From positions 4,733 to 68,732 of the forward strand of contig JAYGHB010000018.1 in the NCBI GenBank assembly GCA_034931985.1: 64,000 nt of DNA. The letters run 5' to 3'. Both the position numbers and the translations under genes were made by a program. The notes under the pieces were generated by a model. It saw nothing but the letters and a program-made list of their open reading frames with translations. It searched no databases and was not told the DNA's origin. Origin of the DNA: Halotia wernerae. Its GTDB lineage: Bacteria; Cyanobacteriota; Cyanobacteriia; Cyanobacteriales; Nostocaceae. Below, piece after piece: positions 1 to 8,807 of this stretch. How positions within the stretch are numbered: the stretch's first letter is position 1; the number at the start of each line of letters is the position of its first letter.

Positions 1-436
1 CCCTTCCCACAGGGCCTAGTTTTTCATTAGTGGTAGCTTTGATGCCAACTTGATTTGGTTGCAACTTTAAAACATCTGCTAACTTGTCACGCATTTTTTC
101 AATATGTGGTTTTAATTTTGGACGTTCAGCTACTACTACCGAGTCAATATTACCTATCTGCCAACCTTGATCCCGAATTAGTTGATGTACTTGAGTTAAT
201 AACATCAAACTATCTGCTCCTGCCCATTGGCGATCGCTAGGGGGAAAATAATGCCCAATATCCCCTAAAGATAATGCCCCCAGCATGGCATCCATAATGG
301 CGTGGGTTAGTGCGTCAGCGTCACTATGTCCCAACAAACCAAGTTCGTGGGGAATTTGGACTCCTCCTAAAATTAAGGGGCGATCGCTCACCAATCTGTG
401 AATATCGTAGCCGTTACCAATCCGAATTTTAGTCAT
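1..436 (-). CDS. ispF: 2-C-methyl-D-erythritol 2,4-cyclodiphosphate synthase, 3' end cut by window
   Basis: IspF converts CDP-methylerythritol 2-phosphate to the 2,4-cyclodiphosphate in the plastid-type MEP isoprenoid pathway, in the cytosol. Reading from ATG at 436 gives MTKIRIGNGYDIHRL, with the metal-binding DIH motif, then LLGHSDADALTHAIMDAM and SLGDIGHYFPP, all family signatures. About 145 residues are visible; the family is usually near 160, so only the last 15 or so lie beyond the left edge. The gene runs just upstream of trmD's stop on the same strand (gap of about 24 bases), though trmD lies upstream in transcription and the two may be co-transcribed. Confidence 0.95.
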   Translation of the reverse strand, partial: MTKIRIGNGYDIHRLVSDRPLILGGVQIPHELGLLGHSDADALTHAIMDAMLGALSLGDIGHYFPPSDRQWAGADSLMLLTQVHQLIRDQGWQIGNIDSVVVAERPKLKPHIEKMRDKLADVLKLQPNQVGIKATTNEKLGPVGR

Positions 437-460
437 TTGTTAGTTGTCAGTGGTTAGTTG

Positions 461-1198
461 TTATTCTTCTTGCTCCCCCTGCTCCGGTTGTTGAGCGTAG
501 TCGAAACACTGCTCCCCCTGTTGCCATTTTTTCAGCAAATCGGGGCGGCGATCGCCTGTTCTTTTGATTTGTTGTTCATAACGCCACTGGGCGATCGCGG
601 CGTGATTACCAGAAAGTAAGACATCAGGCACTTTCCAGCCCCGAAAATTGGCTGGACGAGTGTACTGAGGATAATCTAGTAACTCCTCCTCAAAACTTTC
701 TACTTTCAAAGACTCTACTTTGCCTACAGTTCCTGGTAAAAGACGCACCACACCATTTAGTAATGCCATTGCCGGAATTTCTCCCCCAGTCAAAATAAAA
801 TCACCTAAAGATACCTCACGAGTCACTAAATGTAGTACCCTATCATCTACCCCTTCGTAATGTCCGCAGATGACTACTAACTGGTCGTAATTTGTGGACA
901 ATTCTCGTAATAGAGGTTGATTGATCGTTTGTCCCTGAGGACTCATCAAAATAATCTCTCTTCGGGGTAGATTCGGTAGCGACTCCACAGCAGTAAATAT
1001 GGGTTCTGGCTTCATCAGCATCCCTACGCCACCACCATAAGGTTCGTCATCTACTTTTCGGTGCTTATCGGTTGTAAAGTCTCTGGGATTGACCAGATTC
1101 ACTTGGGCAATTTGTTTGGCTAAGGCTTTAGCCAACAGCCCAGAGTTGAGAACTGAGGTAAAACAGTCAGGAAAAAGTGTAACTATATCAAAGCGCAC
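461..1198 (-). CDS. trmD: tRNA (guanine-N1-)-methyltransferase
   Basis: TrmD methylates G37 of tRNAs next to the anticodon and prevents frameshifting. The 245-residue product starts with GTG at 1198 (MRFDIVTLFPDCF). It shows the SPOUT trefoil-knot signatures GGGVGMLMKPEP, GHYEGVDDR and SLGDFILTGGEIPAM. The core ends near KKWQQ; the last 19 or so residues (QGEQCFDYAQQPEQGEQEE) are low-complexity and are encoded by dispersed-repeat DNA, so the reading frame has apparently absorbed a repeat at its 3' end. ispF follows 24 bases downstream. Confidence 0.96.
   Translation of the reverse strand: MRFDIVTLFPDCFTSVLNSGLLAKALAKQIAQVNLVNPRDFTTDKHRKVDDEPYGGGVGMLMKPEPIFTAVESLPNLPRREIILMSPQGQTINQPLLRELSTNYDQLVVICGHYEGVDDRVLHLVTREVSLGDFILTGGEIPAMALLNGVVRLLPGTVGKVESLKVESFEEELLDYPQYTRPANFRGWKVPDVLLSGNHAAIAQWRYEQQIKRTGDRRPDLLKKWQQGEQCFDYAQQPEQGEQEE
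472..525. repeat. Dispersed short repeats inside the trmD 3' end
   Basis: Two CT-rich blocks of the form TGCTCCCCCTG flank GGTTGTTGAGCGTAGTCGAA (486-505). The same CAGGGGGAGCA word recurs at 12277-12322, and a related GAGCGTAGCCGAAGGG word occurs near 21165. This is the kind of short repeat common in Nostoc genomes, here translated as the TrmD C-terminal tail. Confidence 0.7.
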
Positions 1199-2071
1199 AG
1201 TAATTCGTATTCGAGAACACTAATCTAAAGAATGAATGTCTAGCAAACACAATCAGCCAATGTCAGGTAAAACTACAGATAAGCTTAATCAATAGTGTCT
1301 AAAAGTACCAGAACTATTGATTTTTCTGGGATCAAAAGTTTTTCTAATTACTTAATTTATGTTTAAATATTGTCACAACTACATTTAAATTAATAATCTG
1401 ACCAAGTTAACAACTTTCAGGATGCATCGAGCCAGCCTCAGAAAAAGCGTGTCAAACCCTGCTCGCCCCGAACCCCAGAGGGGAACCCTAGCCCCCAAGC
1501 ACTATTTTGCCAGTCTGGAAAAGTGGACAGGTGAACAGCAAAGCGCTGGTTTTGAGTTACGGCAACGGACACTTGATTTCTGAGGCATCGTGTGTGTTGA
1601 GCGAAAATTTGGGAGCAACTTCGCTCCAAACATCACAAAAGTGTCCTCTCAATCAAGCAAAGCGCAAAAATCATCAGGCTGCTGAACTTTGTTAAATTCG
1701 CACGCCATTCGCCACAAGCCGGGGAACCCCTTTCGGCAGTCGCTCATGGGGGGAACCCCCCTTCGGGTTCGGGGGTTCGCAATCGACGGGAACCGCCAAG
1801 ACTGCGACCCCCTCACCGCAACGGACTGGCTCCCCTTGGCGTTAGCCTCTCCCTTTGGGAGAAGACCCTACGGGTTCGTCAGTTGCCTGGGTCGGGAAAC
1901 CCTCCCGCAGCACTGGACTCACCGCGCTGCCGACGCTCCTGCGTCGCTCTAAGCGTACCCCTACGGGGAAGCAAGCTACGCGTAGCGTCTCGTAGAGAAG
2001 CTATGCCGCAGGCTTTACGCTACGCTAACACCAAGGCGATGGCTCCTGAAGTTGTTGACAAGAGAAACACA
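1199..2071. repeat. Long intergenic region rich in palindromic dispersed repeats
   Basis: This gap lies between divergent trmD and cphB. Bases 1199-1430 are AT-rich and should hold the trmD promoter. From about 1435 the composition turns GC-rich with stacked inverted repeats: GAACCCCAGAGGGGAACCC near 1469, GGAGCAACTTCGCTCC near 1611, CCCCTACGGGG near 1957, and at 1970-2035 the CTACGCGTAGCGTCTCGTAG type of Nostoc repeat. Open frames across it (for example 1507-1695 and 1689-1952) have compositions explained by the repeats and no recognisable domain, so I do not call genes here. Confidence 0.75.
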
Positions 2072-2935
2072 ATGCCGCAATTAAAAGCTAAATCGCTGGA
2101 AATGAGGACACCCCAAGCAACTAAAACCGCCGTTCTGGTGATCGGAGGCGCAGAAGATAAAGTTCATGGACGCGAAATCCTGAGAACTTTTGTTGGCCGC
2201 GCCGGTGCTAGTAAGGCCTATATTACAATTATTCCATCTGCCTCCCGCGAACCCGCGATCATCGGTGGTCGGTATATTCGCATTTTTGAAGAAATGGGTG
2301 CTGAGAAGGTTGAGATTTTAGACATTCGCGAACGTGAACAGTGTGAAATCCCCCAAATCAAAGCATCCCTAGAAGCTTGTAGTGGCGTGTTTTTGACGGG
2401 AGGGGATCAATTACGCCTTTGTGGCGTGTTGTCAGATACGCCAGCAATGGAAATTATCCGGCAACGAGTCAGAGGTGGACAACTGACCCTAGCAGGAACC
2501 AGTGCAGGAGCAGCGGTAATGGGGCATCATATGATTGCTGGCGGTGGTAGCGGTGAAACGCCAAATCGCTCCCTAGTCGATATGGCCACAGGTTTGGGAT
2601 TTATCCCCGAAGTGATTGTTGACCAACACTTTCACAACCGTAATCGCATGGGTCGTCTCATTAGTGCGATCGCAGCTCATCCTGATCGTCTCGGTATTGG
2701 CATTGACGAAGATACTTGTGCTGTATTTGAACGTGACGGTTGGTTACAAGTCATGGGCAAAGGCAGCGTCACCATTATCGATCCCACAGAAGTCACTCAT
2801 ACCAACGAGCCACATGTCGGTGCTAACGAACCCCTAACCATACACAACTTACGTCTACATATCCTCAGCTATGGCGATCGCTTCCATCTGTACCAGCGCA
2901 CTGTATTACCTGCTGTACACCGCATCTCCAACTGA
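2072..2935 (+). CDS. cphB: Cyanophycinase
   Basis: CphB is a serine peptidase (S51 family) that cleaves the nitrogen polymer cyanophycin to beta-Asp-Arg dipeptides in the cytoplasm. I take ATG at 2072 (MPQLKAKSLEM), giving 287 residues; the frame is open further upstream but that part is repeat DNA. Visible signatures: VLVIGGAEDK near residue 21, FLTGGDQLRL near 108, the nucleophile elbow GTSAGA with Ser144, and DQHFHNRNRMGRL further on. cphA follows 178 bases downstream on the same strand, the usual cphBA order, so degradation and synthesis enzymes share a locus. Confidence 0.96.
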   Translation: MPQLKAKSLEMRTPQATKTAVLVIGGAEDKVHGREILRTFVGRAGASKAYITIIPSASREPAIIGGRYIRIFEEMGAEKVEILDIREREQCEIPQIKASLEACSGVFLTGGDQLRLCGVLSDTPAMEIIRQRVRGGQLTLAGTSAGAAVMGHHMIAGGGSGETPNRSLVDMATGLGFIPEVIVDQHFHNRNRMGRLISAIAAHPDRLGIGIDEDTCAVFERDGWLQVMGKGSVTIIDPTEVTHTNEPHVGANEPLTIHNLRLHILSYGDRFHLYQRTVLPAVHRISN

Positions 2936-2944
2936 CGGAATAGA

Positions 2945-2958
2945 GTATCTGAGGTTAC
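2945..2958. promoter_or_regulatory. Candidate NtcA site upstream of cphA
   Basis: GTATCTGAGGTTAC matches the core NtcA consensus GTA-N8-TAC and lies about 155 bases before the cphA start. Nitrogen control of cphBA by NtcA is known in Anabaena. I did not find a well-spaced TAN3T -10 element 22 bases downstream, so this is a candidate only. Confidence 0.4.
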
Positions 2959-3113
2959 AGTGTGTTGATCGCTTACCTTTACCTTATTTCTTGCTATAGA
3001 AAAATCCGAGAAATACCATATAAAAAGAAAAAACTGTTTGCTATGAACAGTTTAGCGATCAACTCCAGTAAGAAACTAGAATTTTGGTTCCGAATCTCCA
3101 TCTACCTATTCCC

Positions 3114-5813
3114 ATGAGAATCCTCAAGATCCAGACCTTACGCGGCCCAAACTACTGGAGCATTCGACGCCACAAGCTGATAGTCATGCGCCTCGATTTA
3201 GAAAACCTTGCTGAAACGCCCTCGAATGAAATCCCTGGCTTTTATGAAGGATTAGTTGAGGCGCTGCCAAGTCTGGAGGGTCACTATTGTTCGCCTGGCT
3301 GTCGTGGTGGCTTTCTAATGCGAGTGCGAGAAGGCACCATGATGGGCCACATTGTGGAACACGTAGCTCTAGAACTCCAAGAACTAGCAGGAATGAACGT
3401 CGGCTTTGGTCGTACCCGCGAAACCGCTACACCCGGAATTTTCCAGGTAGTAATCGAGTACCTGAATGAGGAAGCAGGACGCTACGCTGGACGAGCAGCC
3501 GTGCGGCTATGTCAAAGTATTGCTGATCGGGGACGCTATCCCAAAGCAGAACTAGAGCAAGATATCCAAGACCTCAAAGACTTTTGGCGTGATTCATCCT
3601 TAGGCCCTTCGACCGAAGCGATCGTCAAAGAAGCCGAAAAAAGAGGTATTCCCTGGATGCAACTGAGCGCCCGCTTTTTGATTCAGCTCGGCTACGGCGT
3701 GAACCAAAAGCGAATGCAAGCCACAATGACAGATAACACTAGCATTCTAGGGGTAGAACTAGCTTGCGACAAAGAAGCCACCAAACGCATCCTGGCCGCA
3801 GCCGGAGCGCCAGTACCCAGAGGTACGGTGATTAACTTCTTGGACGATTTAGAAGAAGCCATTGAATATGTTGGTGGCTATCCCATCGTCATCAAACCGC
3901 TGGACGGCAATCATGGACGCGGTATCACCATTGACATCAGAACTTGGGAAGAAGCTGAGGCAGCCTACGAAGCAGCTAGGCAGGTTTCACGGTCAATTAT
4001 TGTTGAGAGATATTACGTTGGGCGTGACCACAGGGTACTAGTAGTCAATGGCAAAGTAGTAGCAGTAGCCGAACGTGTGCCAGCTCATGTTGTTGGCAAT
4101 GGTAGATCTAGCATCGCCGAACTCATTGAGGAAACAAACCAAGACCCGAATCGCGGTGAAGGACATGATAACGTCCTGACTAAGATTGAACTAGACCGGA
4201 CTAGTTACCAATTATTAGAAAGGCAAGGCTACACCTTAAATAGTGTACCACCCAAAGGTACAATTTGTTACCTCCGGGCAACGGCTAACTTAAGTACAGG
4301 CGGTAGCGCTGTAGATCGTACCGATGAAATCCATCCCGAAAATCTTTGGTTAGCACAAAGAGTAGTGAAAACTATTGGTTTGGACATTGCCGGACTCGAT
4401 ATTGTCACTACGGATATTAGTCGTCCCCTCAGAGAAATGGATGGCGTAATTGTAGAAGTTAACGCTGCCCCTGGCTTTAGGATGCACGTTGCTCCCAGCC
4501 AAGGCATACCCCGCAATGTTGCCGGAGCAGTGATGGATATGCTGTTTCCCAACGAACAATCCAGCCGTATTCCCATTCTGAGCGTGACAGGTACTAATGG
4601 TAAAACCACCACTACCCGATTGCTAGCGCATATTTACAAACAGACAGGTAAAGTAGTAGGATATACAACTACAGACGGGACTTATATCGGTGACTACTTA
4701 GTAGAAGCCGGAGATAATACAGGGCCTCAAAGTGCCCATGTCATCCTCCAAGATCCGACTGTAGAAGTCGCGGTACTAGAAAGCGCTCGTGGAGGCATTC
4801 TGCGTTCTGGGCTGGGCTTTGAATCAGCTAATGTAGGTATAGTGTTAAACGTCGCTGCCGATCATTTGGGAATCGGTGATATCGATACTATTGATCAATT
4901 GGCAAATCTTAAGAGTGTAGTCGCGGAAGCTGTATTCCCTGATGGTTATGCGGTACTTAACGCCGACGATCGCCGCGTCGCTGCTATGGCCCAAAAAACT
5001 AAAGCGAATATTGCTTACTTTACTATGAATCCCGATTCGGAATTGGTGCGGCAGCACATCCAAAAGGGCGGAGTAGCAGCAGTATCCGAAAATGGCTATC
5101 TGTCGATTGTTAAAGGCGATTGGATACACCGCATAGAAAGAGCAGAAAATATCCCCTTAACAATGGGCGGGCGAGCGCCGTTTATGATTGCCAACGCTTT
5201 AGCAGCCGCTTTGGCAGCATTTGTGCAAAACGTGACGATTGAGCAAATTCGGGCGGGCTTAAAGACCTTCCGTGCTTGTGTCAGCCAAACGCCGGGGCGA
5301 ATGAATTTATTTAATTTAGGGAACTATCATGCCTTAGTAGACTATGCTCACAATCCCGCCAGTTATGAAGCTTTGGGTTCTTTTGTGCGTAACTGGAACA
5401 CGGGAGCGCGAATTGGTGTAGTTGGCGGCCCAGGCGATCGCCGCGATGAAGACTTTGTGACCTTAGGCCAACTCGCTGCGGATATTTTTGACTACATTAT
5501 TGTCAAAGAAGACGACGACACGCGGGGACGGTCACGGGGATCAGCTTCTGAACTGATTACTAAAGGTATCACTCAAGTTAAGCGCGATGCCCGTTATGAG
5601 GTAATTATGGATGAAACCGCAGCTATTAATAAAGCTTTGGATACGGCTCCTGATCATGGTCTAGTAGTAATTTTACCAGAAAGTGTTAATCGCGCTATCA
5701 AGTTAATTAAGCTACGCGGTTTGGTCAAAGAGGAAATACAACAAAATGCCTCTACAACGGTTGTAGATAATCAAAATGGGGTGACATCTTCTGTTATTAA
5801 TACCTTGCTTTAG
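3114..5813 (+). CDS. cphA: Cyanophycin synthetase
   Basis: CphA polymerises aspartate and arginine into cyanophycin using ATP, without ribosomes. The start is set at ATG 3114 (MRILKIQTLRGPNYWS, the standard family N-terminus) rather than the in-frame TTG at 3084, giving 899 residues, the usual length. Order of parts: an N-terminal domain, an ATP-grasp domain (RILAAAGAPVPRG, IVIKPLDGNHGRGI, VIVEVNAAPGFRMH) and a Mur-ligase-like domain with the P-loop VTGTNGKTTTTRLLA and VLNVAADHLG. It pairs with cphB; together they run the nitrogen store typical of cyanobacteria and of heterocyst polar granules. Confidence 0.98.
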   Translation: MRILKIQTLRGPNYWSIRRHKLIVMRLDLENLAETPSNEIPGFYEGLVEALPSLEGHYCSPGCRGGFLMRVREGTMMGHIVEHVALELQELAGMNVGFGRTRETATPGIFQVVIEYLNEEAGRYAGRAAVRLCQSIADRGRYPKAELEQDIQDLKDFWRDSSLGPSTEAIVKEAEKRGIPWMQLSARFLIQLGYGVNQKRMQATMTDNTSILGVELACDKEATKRILAAAGAPVPRGTVINFLDDLEEAIEYVGGYPIVIKPLDGNHGRGITIDIRTWEEAEAAYEAARQVSRSIIVERYYVGRDHRVLVVNGKVVAVAERVPAHVVGNGRSSIAELIEETNQDPNRGEGHDNVLTKIELDRTSYQLLERQGYTLNSVPPKGTICYLRATANLSTGGSAVDRTDEIHPENLWLAQRVVKTIGLDIAGLDIVTTDISRPLREMDGVIVEVNAAPGFRMHVAPSQGIPRNVAGAVMDMLFPNEQSSRIPILSVTGTNGKTTTTRLLAHIYKQTGKVVGYTTTDGTYIGDYLVEAGDNTGPQSAHVILQDPTVEVAVLESARGGILRSGLGFESANVGIVLNVAADHLGIGDIDTIDQLANLKSVVAEAVFPDGYAVLNADDRRVAAMAQKTKANIAYFTMNPDSELVRQHIQKGGVAAVSENGYLSIVKGDWIHRIERAENIPLTMGGRAPFMIANALAAALAAFVQNVTIEQIRAGLKTFRACVSQTPGRMNLFNLGNYHALVDYAHNPASYEALGSFVRNWNTGARIGVVGGPGDRRDEDFVTLGQLAADIFDYIIVKEDDDTRGRSRGSASELITKGITQVKRDARYEVIMDETAAINKALDTAPDHGLVVILPESVNRAIKLIKLRGLVKEEIQQNASTTVVDNQNGVTSSVINTLL

Positions 5814-5870
5814 TTGAGAGTCAATAGTCCATAGTCCACAGTCAATTGCCTGACTGCTGACTTGCGATCG

Positions 5871-6053
5871 CTATTGTTCTTGTTCTTGTTCTTGTTCAGG
5901 AGGATTGTCATCATTAGAAGTTTTGAGTTCCTCCTTAAAGCCCCGCAGTGTTTTACCCAGTGCATTTCCCAATTCAGGAATTTTTTTAGGGCCAAAAATT
6001 AAAATAGCGGCGATCGCAATTACACCTACTTCCGGCCATCCCAATCCAAACAT
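5871..6053 (-). CDS. tatA: Sec-independent protein translocase subunit TatA
   Basis: TatA forms the pore-like part of the twin-arginine translocon in thylakoid and plasma membranes. The 60-residue product has one N-terminal membrane helix (PEVGVIAIAAILIFGP), the conserved FGPKKIPELG hinge and an amphipathic helix (NALGKTLRGFKEEL). The tail EQEQEQEQ comes from a six-base microsatellite (TTGTTC units, about 5875-5897), which puts this protein at the short end of the family. It stands alone, convergent with cphA and followed upstream by the toxin-antitoxin pair on the same strand. Tat substrates in this window include the BMP lipoprotein at 62721. Confidence 0.93.
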   Translation of the reverse strand: MFGLGWPEVGVIAIAAILIFGPKKIPELGNALGKTLRGFKEELKTSNDDNPPEQEQEQEQ

Positions 6054-6093
6054 ACACAGTTCCTCTCAATAATTTTTAATTAACTGTTCTCTA

Positions 6094-6360
6094 TCAAGAC
6101 TCATCTCTATAAACGTCTCTACGATGTTTCACTTTAATCACACTCACTAATAGAATAGTATCAAGTATTTGATAAATTATTCTGTAATCACCTACTTTAA
6201 TCCGATATAAATATTCTTCATCTACCAACTTTTTAACCCCAGTTGGACGTGGTTCTATTGCTAATTCTTGAATTTTTGAGTCGATACGTTCTTTGATATC
6301 GCTTGGTAGTTTCTTTAGTTGTTTATTAGCACCCTTGGTAAATTCAATTTGATAAGTCAC
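6094..6360 (-). CDS. RelE/ParE-family toxin
   Basis: 88 residues, starting with GTG at 6360 that overlaps the antitoxin stop in a GTGA junction. MTYQIEFTKGANKQLKKLP at the N-terminus and YRIKVGDYRIIYQI plus VSVIKVKHRRDVYR at the C-terminus are the hallmarks of RelE-type ribosome-dependent mRNA interferases. Known family members cut mRNA in the ribosomal A site when their antitoxin is degraded. Type II pair with the gene just upstream. Confidence 0.9.
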   Translation of the reverse strand: MTYQIEFTKGANKQLKKLPSDIKERIDSKIQELAIEPRPTGVKKLVDEEYLYRIKVGDYRIIYQILDTILLVSVIKVKHRRDVYRDES

Positions 6361-6554
6361 GCGGTTTCTTTCTTATATTCATCCCAAGATATAGTACCGT
6401 TAATTTTTGCTTCTGCTATTTCAGCACGGGCATCTCTAATATCTTCTTCATCCTCTAAAAGTTCTAAAACTTTTTCTAAAGTGCTTTCGGGTGCGATGTT
6501 TAGATGTTTATGAATTAATTCTATTAGCGATTGCCTTTTGCTTATAGCTGTCAT
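6357..6554 (-). CDS. Antitoxin of the RelE-like pair
   Basis: 65 residues (MTAISKRQSLIELIHKHLN...), acidic in the middle (LELLEDEEDIRDARAEIAEA) and ending SWDEYKKETA. It is translationally coupled to the toxin by a 4-base overlap. The C-terminal half resembles the toxin-neutralising arm of small cyanobacterial antitoxins; the DNA-binding part is not clearly assigned to RHH or Phd type. Such antitoxins usually repress their own operon. Confidence 0.8.
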   Translation of the reverse strand: MTAISKRQSLIELIHKHLNIAPESTLEKVLELLEDEEDIRDARAEIAEAKINGTISWDEYKKETA

Positions 6555-6580
6555 TTTTAGACCTCTTTATATTACTTTGT

Positions 6581-7981
6581 TTATTTTCGCGTAATTGATA
6601 TGTTCAACCAATCACTTAATTCCTGAGCTAACCATTCAAGTTCAGCTTCAGATTCAATAGCACCACCACTACCACCAAGTTGATACTTATACACTCCTGA
6701 CCAAATATCTAGTTGCGCTGGAACCACAACTCTAGCGCCTTCAGAGTCTCTAGTAAAGTGTTTGGAAATATAAACCAATTTAGTGATACTTTGTCTTGGT
6801 GATGGTCGGGGACGATGGAATTTGAAAGCAAATAACTCCCAAGTTAAGGCAATTTGCTCTTGATTCAGGCGTAAGTGGATACGTCCAAACAAATGAAACA
6901 GCAACGTATACACCATAAACGAGCCTGCACCCCAAAAGGGCAGTGAGAATAAAGCAAAGGGAATCTTAAGCGGAAAAGGGGCAGAAAGAGCGCCAATTGT
7001 CCAAAACAGGATAAATGAATTCCAGGCGATCGCAAATAAACTCAAAAACACCATCGGAGGCTTAAAGCCAACTGGTGGAACCACAATATCTAGATGATCC
7101 CAATCCTTCGATAGTTGAATTGTACTACCAGCCGGTTTACTAACAGTTAAAGCAGTAGTGTCAGGAAAATGCGACTCATCTAAAGCCTCCAGCGCCACAG
7201 TTGCAGAACTCAGCCGCTTTTCTAAATTGGGTTCAGTCATCCACTGCAACCAGCGAGTGAAGCTAGGACTTAAATTAGTCGACTGCTCAAATTGAAACCG
7301 AAAGTCTTTTTGGGGTAAATCGGCTGGATGGATACCAGTTACCAAATAAATTAGCGTCGCACCTAAACTATAAAGGTCAGAGGCTGGAACGGTACGTCCG
7401 CCAAATTGCTCCGGTGGCATATATCCGTAGGTTCCGACTACAGTCCTAGTTCCGCCTTCTGTAGCTAGGACAGTTTGCACTGAGCCAAAATCTACAAGAT
7501 AAACCTGACCCAAACTGTTGCCAGAACGCTCGCCCAACAAAATATTGCTAGGCTTAATATCACGGTGAATCACAGGCGGATGCAGTTGATGTAAATAAAC
7601 GAGAATCTCTAAAAGTGCCTTGGCTATCTGCTTAATTTCGGCTTCTGTAAAAGTCCGCCCAGTCTGGATGTATTGCTCTAAAGTTTGAGCTGGGATATAA
7701 CTCTGTACTAGGGCGAATCCTTTGATGGTAGGTGAATTTACTTCAAAATAGTCTAAATAACGAGGAATCAAGGGATGTGACAAAGATTTTAAAGTTTCAG
7801 CTTCACGCTCAAACAACTTGAGATCATCCCATTCAAAATCACTACTAAAAGAAAGTAACTTAACAATTACTAATTCACCAGTTATTTGATCTTGAGCTAA
7901 GAATGTCCGTCGCCCTGCCTTTTTGCTTAACTGCTGTTGGACTTCGTAGCGGCCGTCTAATATTTCCTTAATCATAATCAT
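6581..7981 (-). CDS. Membrane-anchored serine/threonine protein kinase
   Basis: 466 residues. Residues about 12-275 form a Hanks-type kinase: Lys41 in ELVIVKLL, the catalytic loop HRDIKPSN with Asp141, VDFGSVQ with Asp164, and GTYGYMPPEQFGG in place of APE. The glycine-rich loop (LSKKAGRRTFLA) is degenerate, with a single glycine. After a linker, residues about 310-375 give two strongly hydrophobic segments (VFLSLFAIAWNSFILFW and FALFSLPFWGAGSFMVYTL), followed by a soluble tail of about 90 residues. This places the kinase in the cytoplasm, tethered to a membrane. Substrate and signal unknown. Confidence 0.92.
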   Translation of the reverse strand: MIMIKEILDGRYEVQQQLSKKAGRRTFLAQDQITGELVIVKLLSFSSDFEWDDLKLFEREAETLKSLSHPLIPRYLDYFEVNSPTIKGFALVQSYIPAQTLEQYIQTGRTFTEAEIKQIAKALLEILVYLHQLHPPVIHRDIKPSNILLGERSGNSLGQVYLVDFGSVQTVLATEGGTRTVVGTYGYMPPEQFGGRTVPASDLYSLGATLIYLVTGIHPADLPQKDFRFQFEQSTNLSPSFTRWLQWMTEPNLEKRLSSATVALEALDESHFPDTTALTVSKPAGSTIQLSKDWDHLDIVVPPVGFKPPMVFLSLFAIAWNSFILFWTIGALSAPFPLKIPFALFSLPFWGAGSFMVYTLLFHLFGRIHLRLNQEQIALTWELFAFKFHRPRPSPRQSITKLVYISKHFTRDSEGARVVVPAQLDIWSGVYKYQLGGSGGAIESEAELEWLAQELSDWLNISITRK

Positions 7982-8070
7982 TGCTGATGACGCTACGTTT
8001 AACAGTTTTTATAGTTTATAACTTGTCAAATTGGACAAGCCAATATCTTTTAGTATAATTGCGTGTTTTT

Positions 8071-8673
8071 ATGCCCTCCCAACTTTGGCCTTACATTACC
8101 CCTGGTATACCCGATGAATTGTTCGAGCATTTGCCGGGTATTCCCTTCAGCCAGCGAGAAGTTAGGCTGCTGTTGATTTCTCAATTGCGGCTCAAACCCG
8201 ATTCAGTTTTGTGGGACATTGGTGCAGGGACAGGTACAATTCCGGTAGAGGTGGGATTGTTGTGTCCCAGTGGGCAGATTGTGGCTGTAGAACGGGATGA
8301 AGAAGTAGCTAATCTGATTAGGCGTAACTGCGATCGCTTTGATGTCAAAAACGTCGAAGTTATTGAAGGTAGCGCCCCAGATTGTATGCATGACCTGAAA
8401 GTAGCTCCTCACCGCGTTTGTATTGAGGGAGGCCGCCCCATCCAAGAAATTTTGCAAGCTGTGTGGCGTTATTTACCACCATCAGGGCGAGTTGTGGCCA
8501 CAGCTGCTAATCTAGAGAGTCTGTATGCTATTTCCCAGAGCTTTTCTCAATTACAAGCTAGAAATATCGAAGTCGTTCAGTCTGCGGTCAACCGTTTGGA
8601 GACACACGGTTTTTCTCAAACTTTTGCAGCTGTCGATCCTATTTTTATCCTTAGTGGTGAGAAACTAGAGTGA
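8071..8673 (+). CDS. cbiT: Precorrin-6Y C5,15-methyltransferase (decarboxylating), CbiT subunit
   Basis: CbiT methylates and decarboxylates the corrin ring in cobalamin synthesis. I use ATG 8071 (MPSQLWPYITPGIPDELF), 200 residues, over an in-frame TTG at 8059. The Rossmann SAM-binding motif VLWDIGAGTGTIPVEVGL, the acidic end of strand 2 (IVAVERDEEV) and the N-terminal GIPDELFEHLPGIPFSQREVR are typical of CbiT. The CbiE half, fused in some bacteria as CobL, is not next to it. The gene stands between the divergent kinase and cdsA. Confidence 0.92.
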   Translation: MPSQLWPYITPGIPDELFEHLPGIPFSQREVRLLLISQLRLKPDSVLWDIGAGTGTIPVEVGLLCPSGQIVAVERDEEVANLIRRNCDRFDVKNVEVIEGSAPDCMHDLKVAPHRVCIEGGRPIQEILQAVWRYLPPSGRVVATAANLESLYAISQSFSQLQARNIEVVQSAVNRLETHGFSQTFAAVDPIFILSGEKLE

Positions 8674-8807
8674 ACTACCCGACACTGACCGCTAGGCAGT
8701 ACAGCGTGGGGCTTCTGCTGCTTCAGCTAAATCTGAAGAATAAAGGCTGAAGTATGAAAGCTGAAATTTTATACTTCATCATACTTCACACTTCATACTT
8801 TCTTACT

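Noticed and set aside
1600..1700. Structured RNA such as RNase P RNA or tmRNA in the trmD-cphB gap
   Set aside because: Hairpins are present but none of the conserved cores of these RNAs could be read.
1507..1952. Open frames 1507-1695 and 1689-1952 as genes
   Set aside because: They run through palindromic repeats, have no recognisable domain, no RBS, and opposite-strand frames are equally open.
3084..3113. Upstream TTG start for cphA
   Set aside because: The ten extra residues do not match the family, and MRILKIQTLRG is the standard N-terminus.
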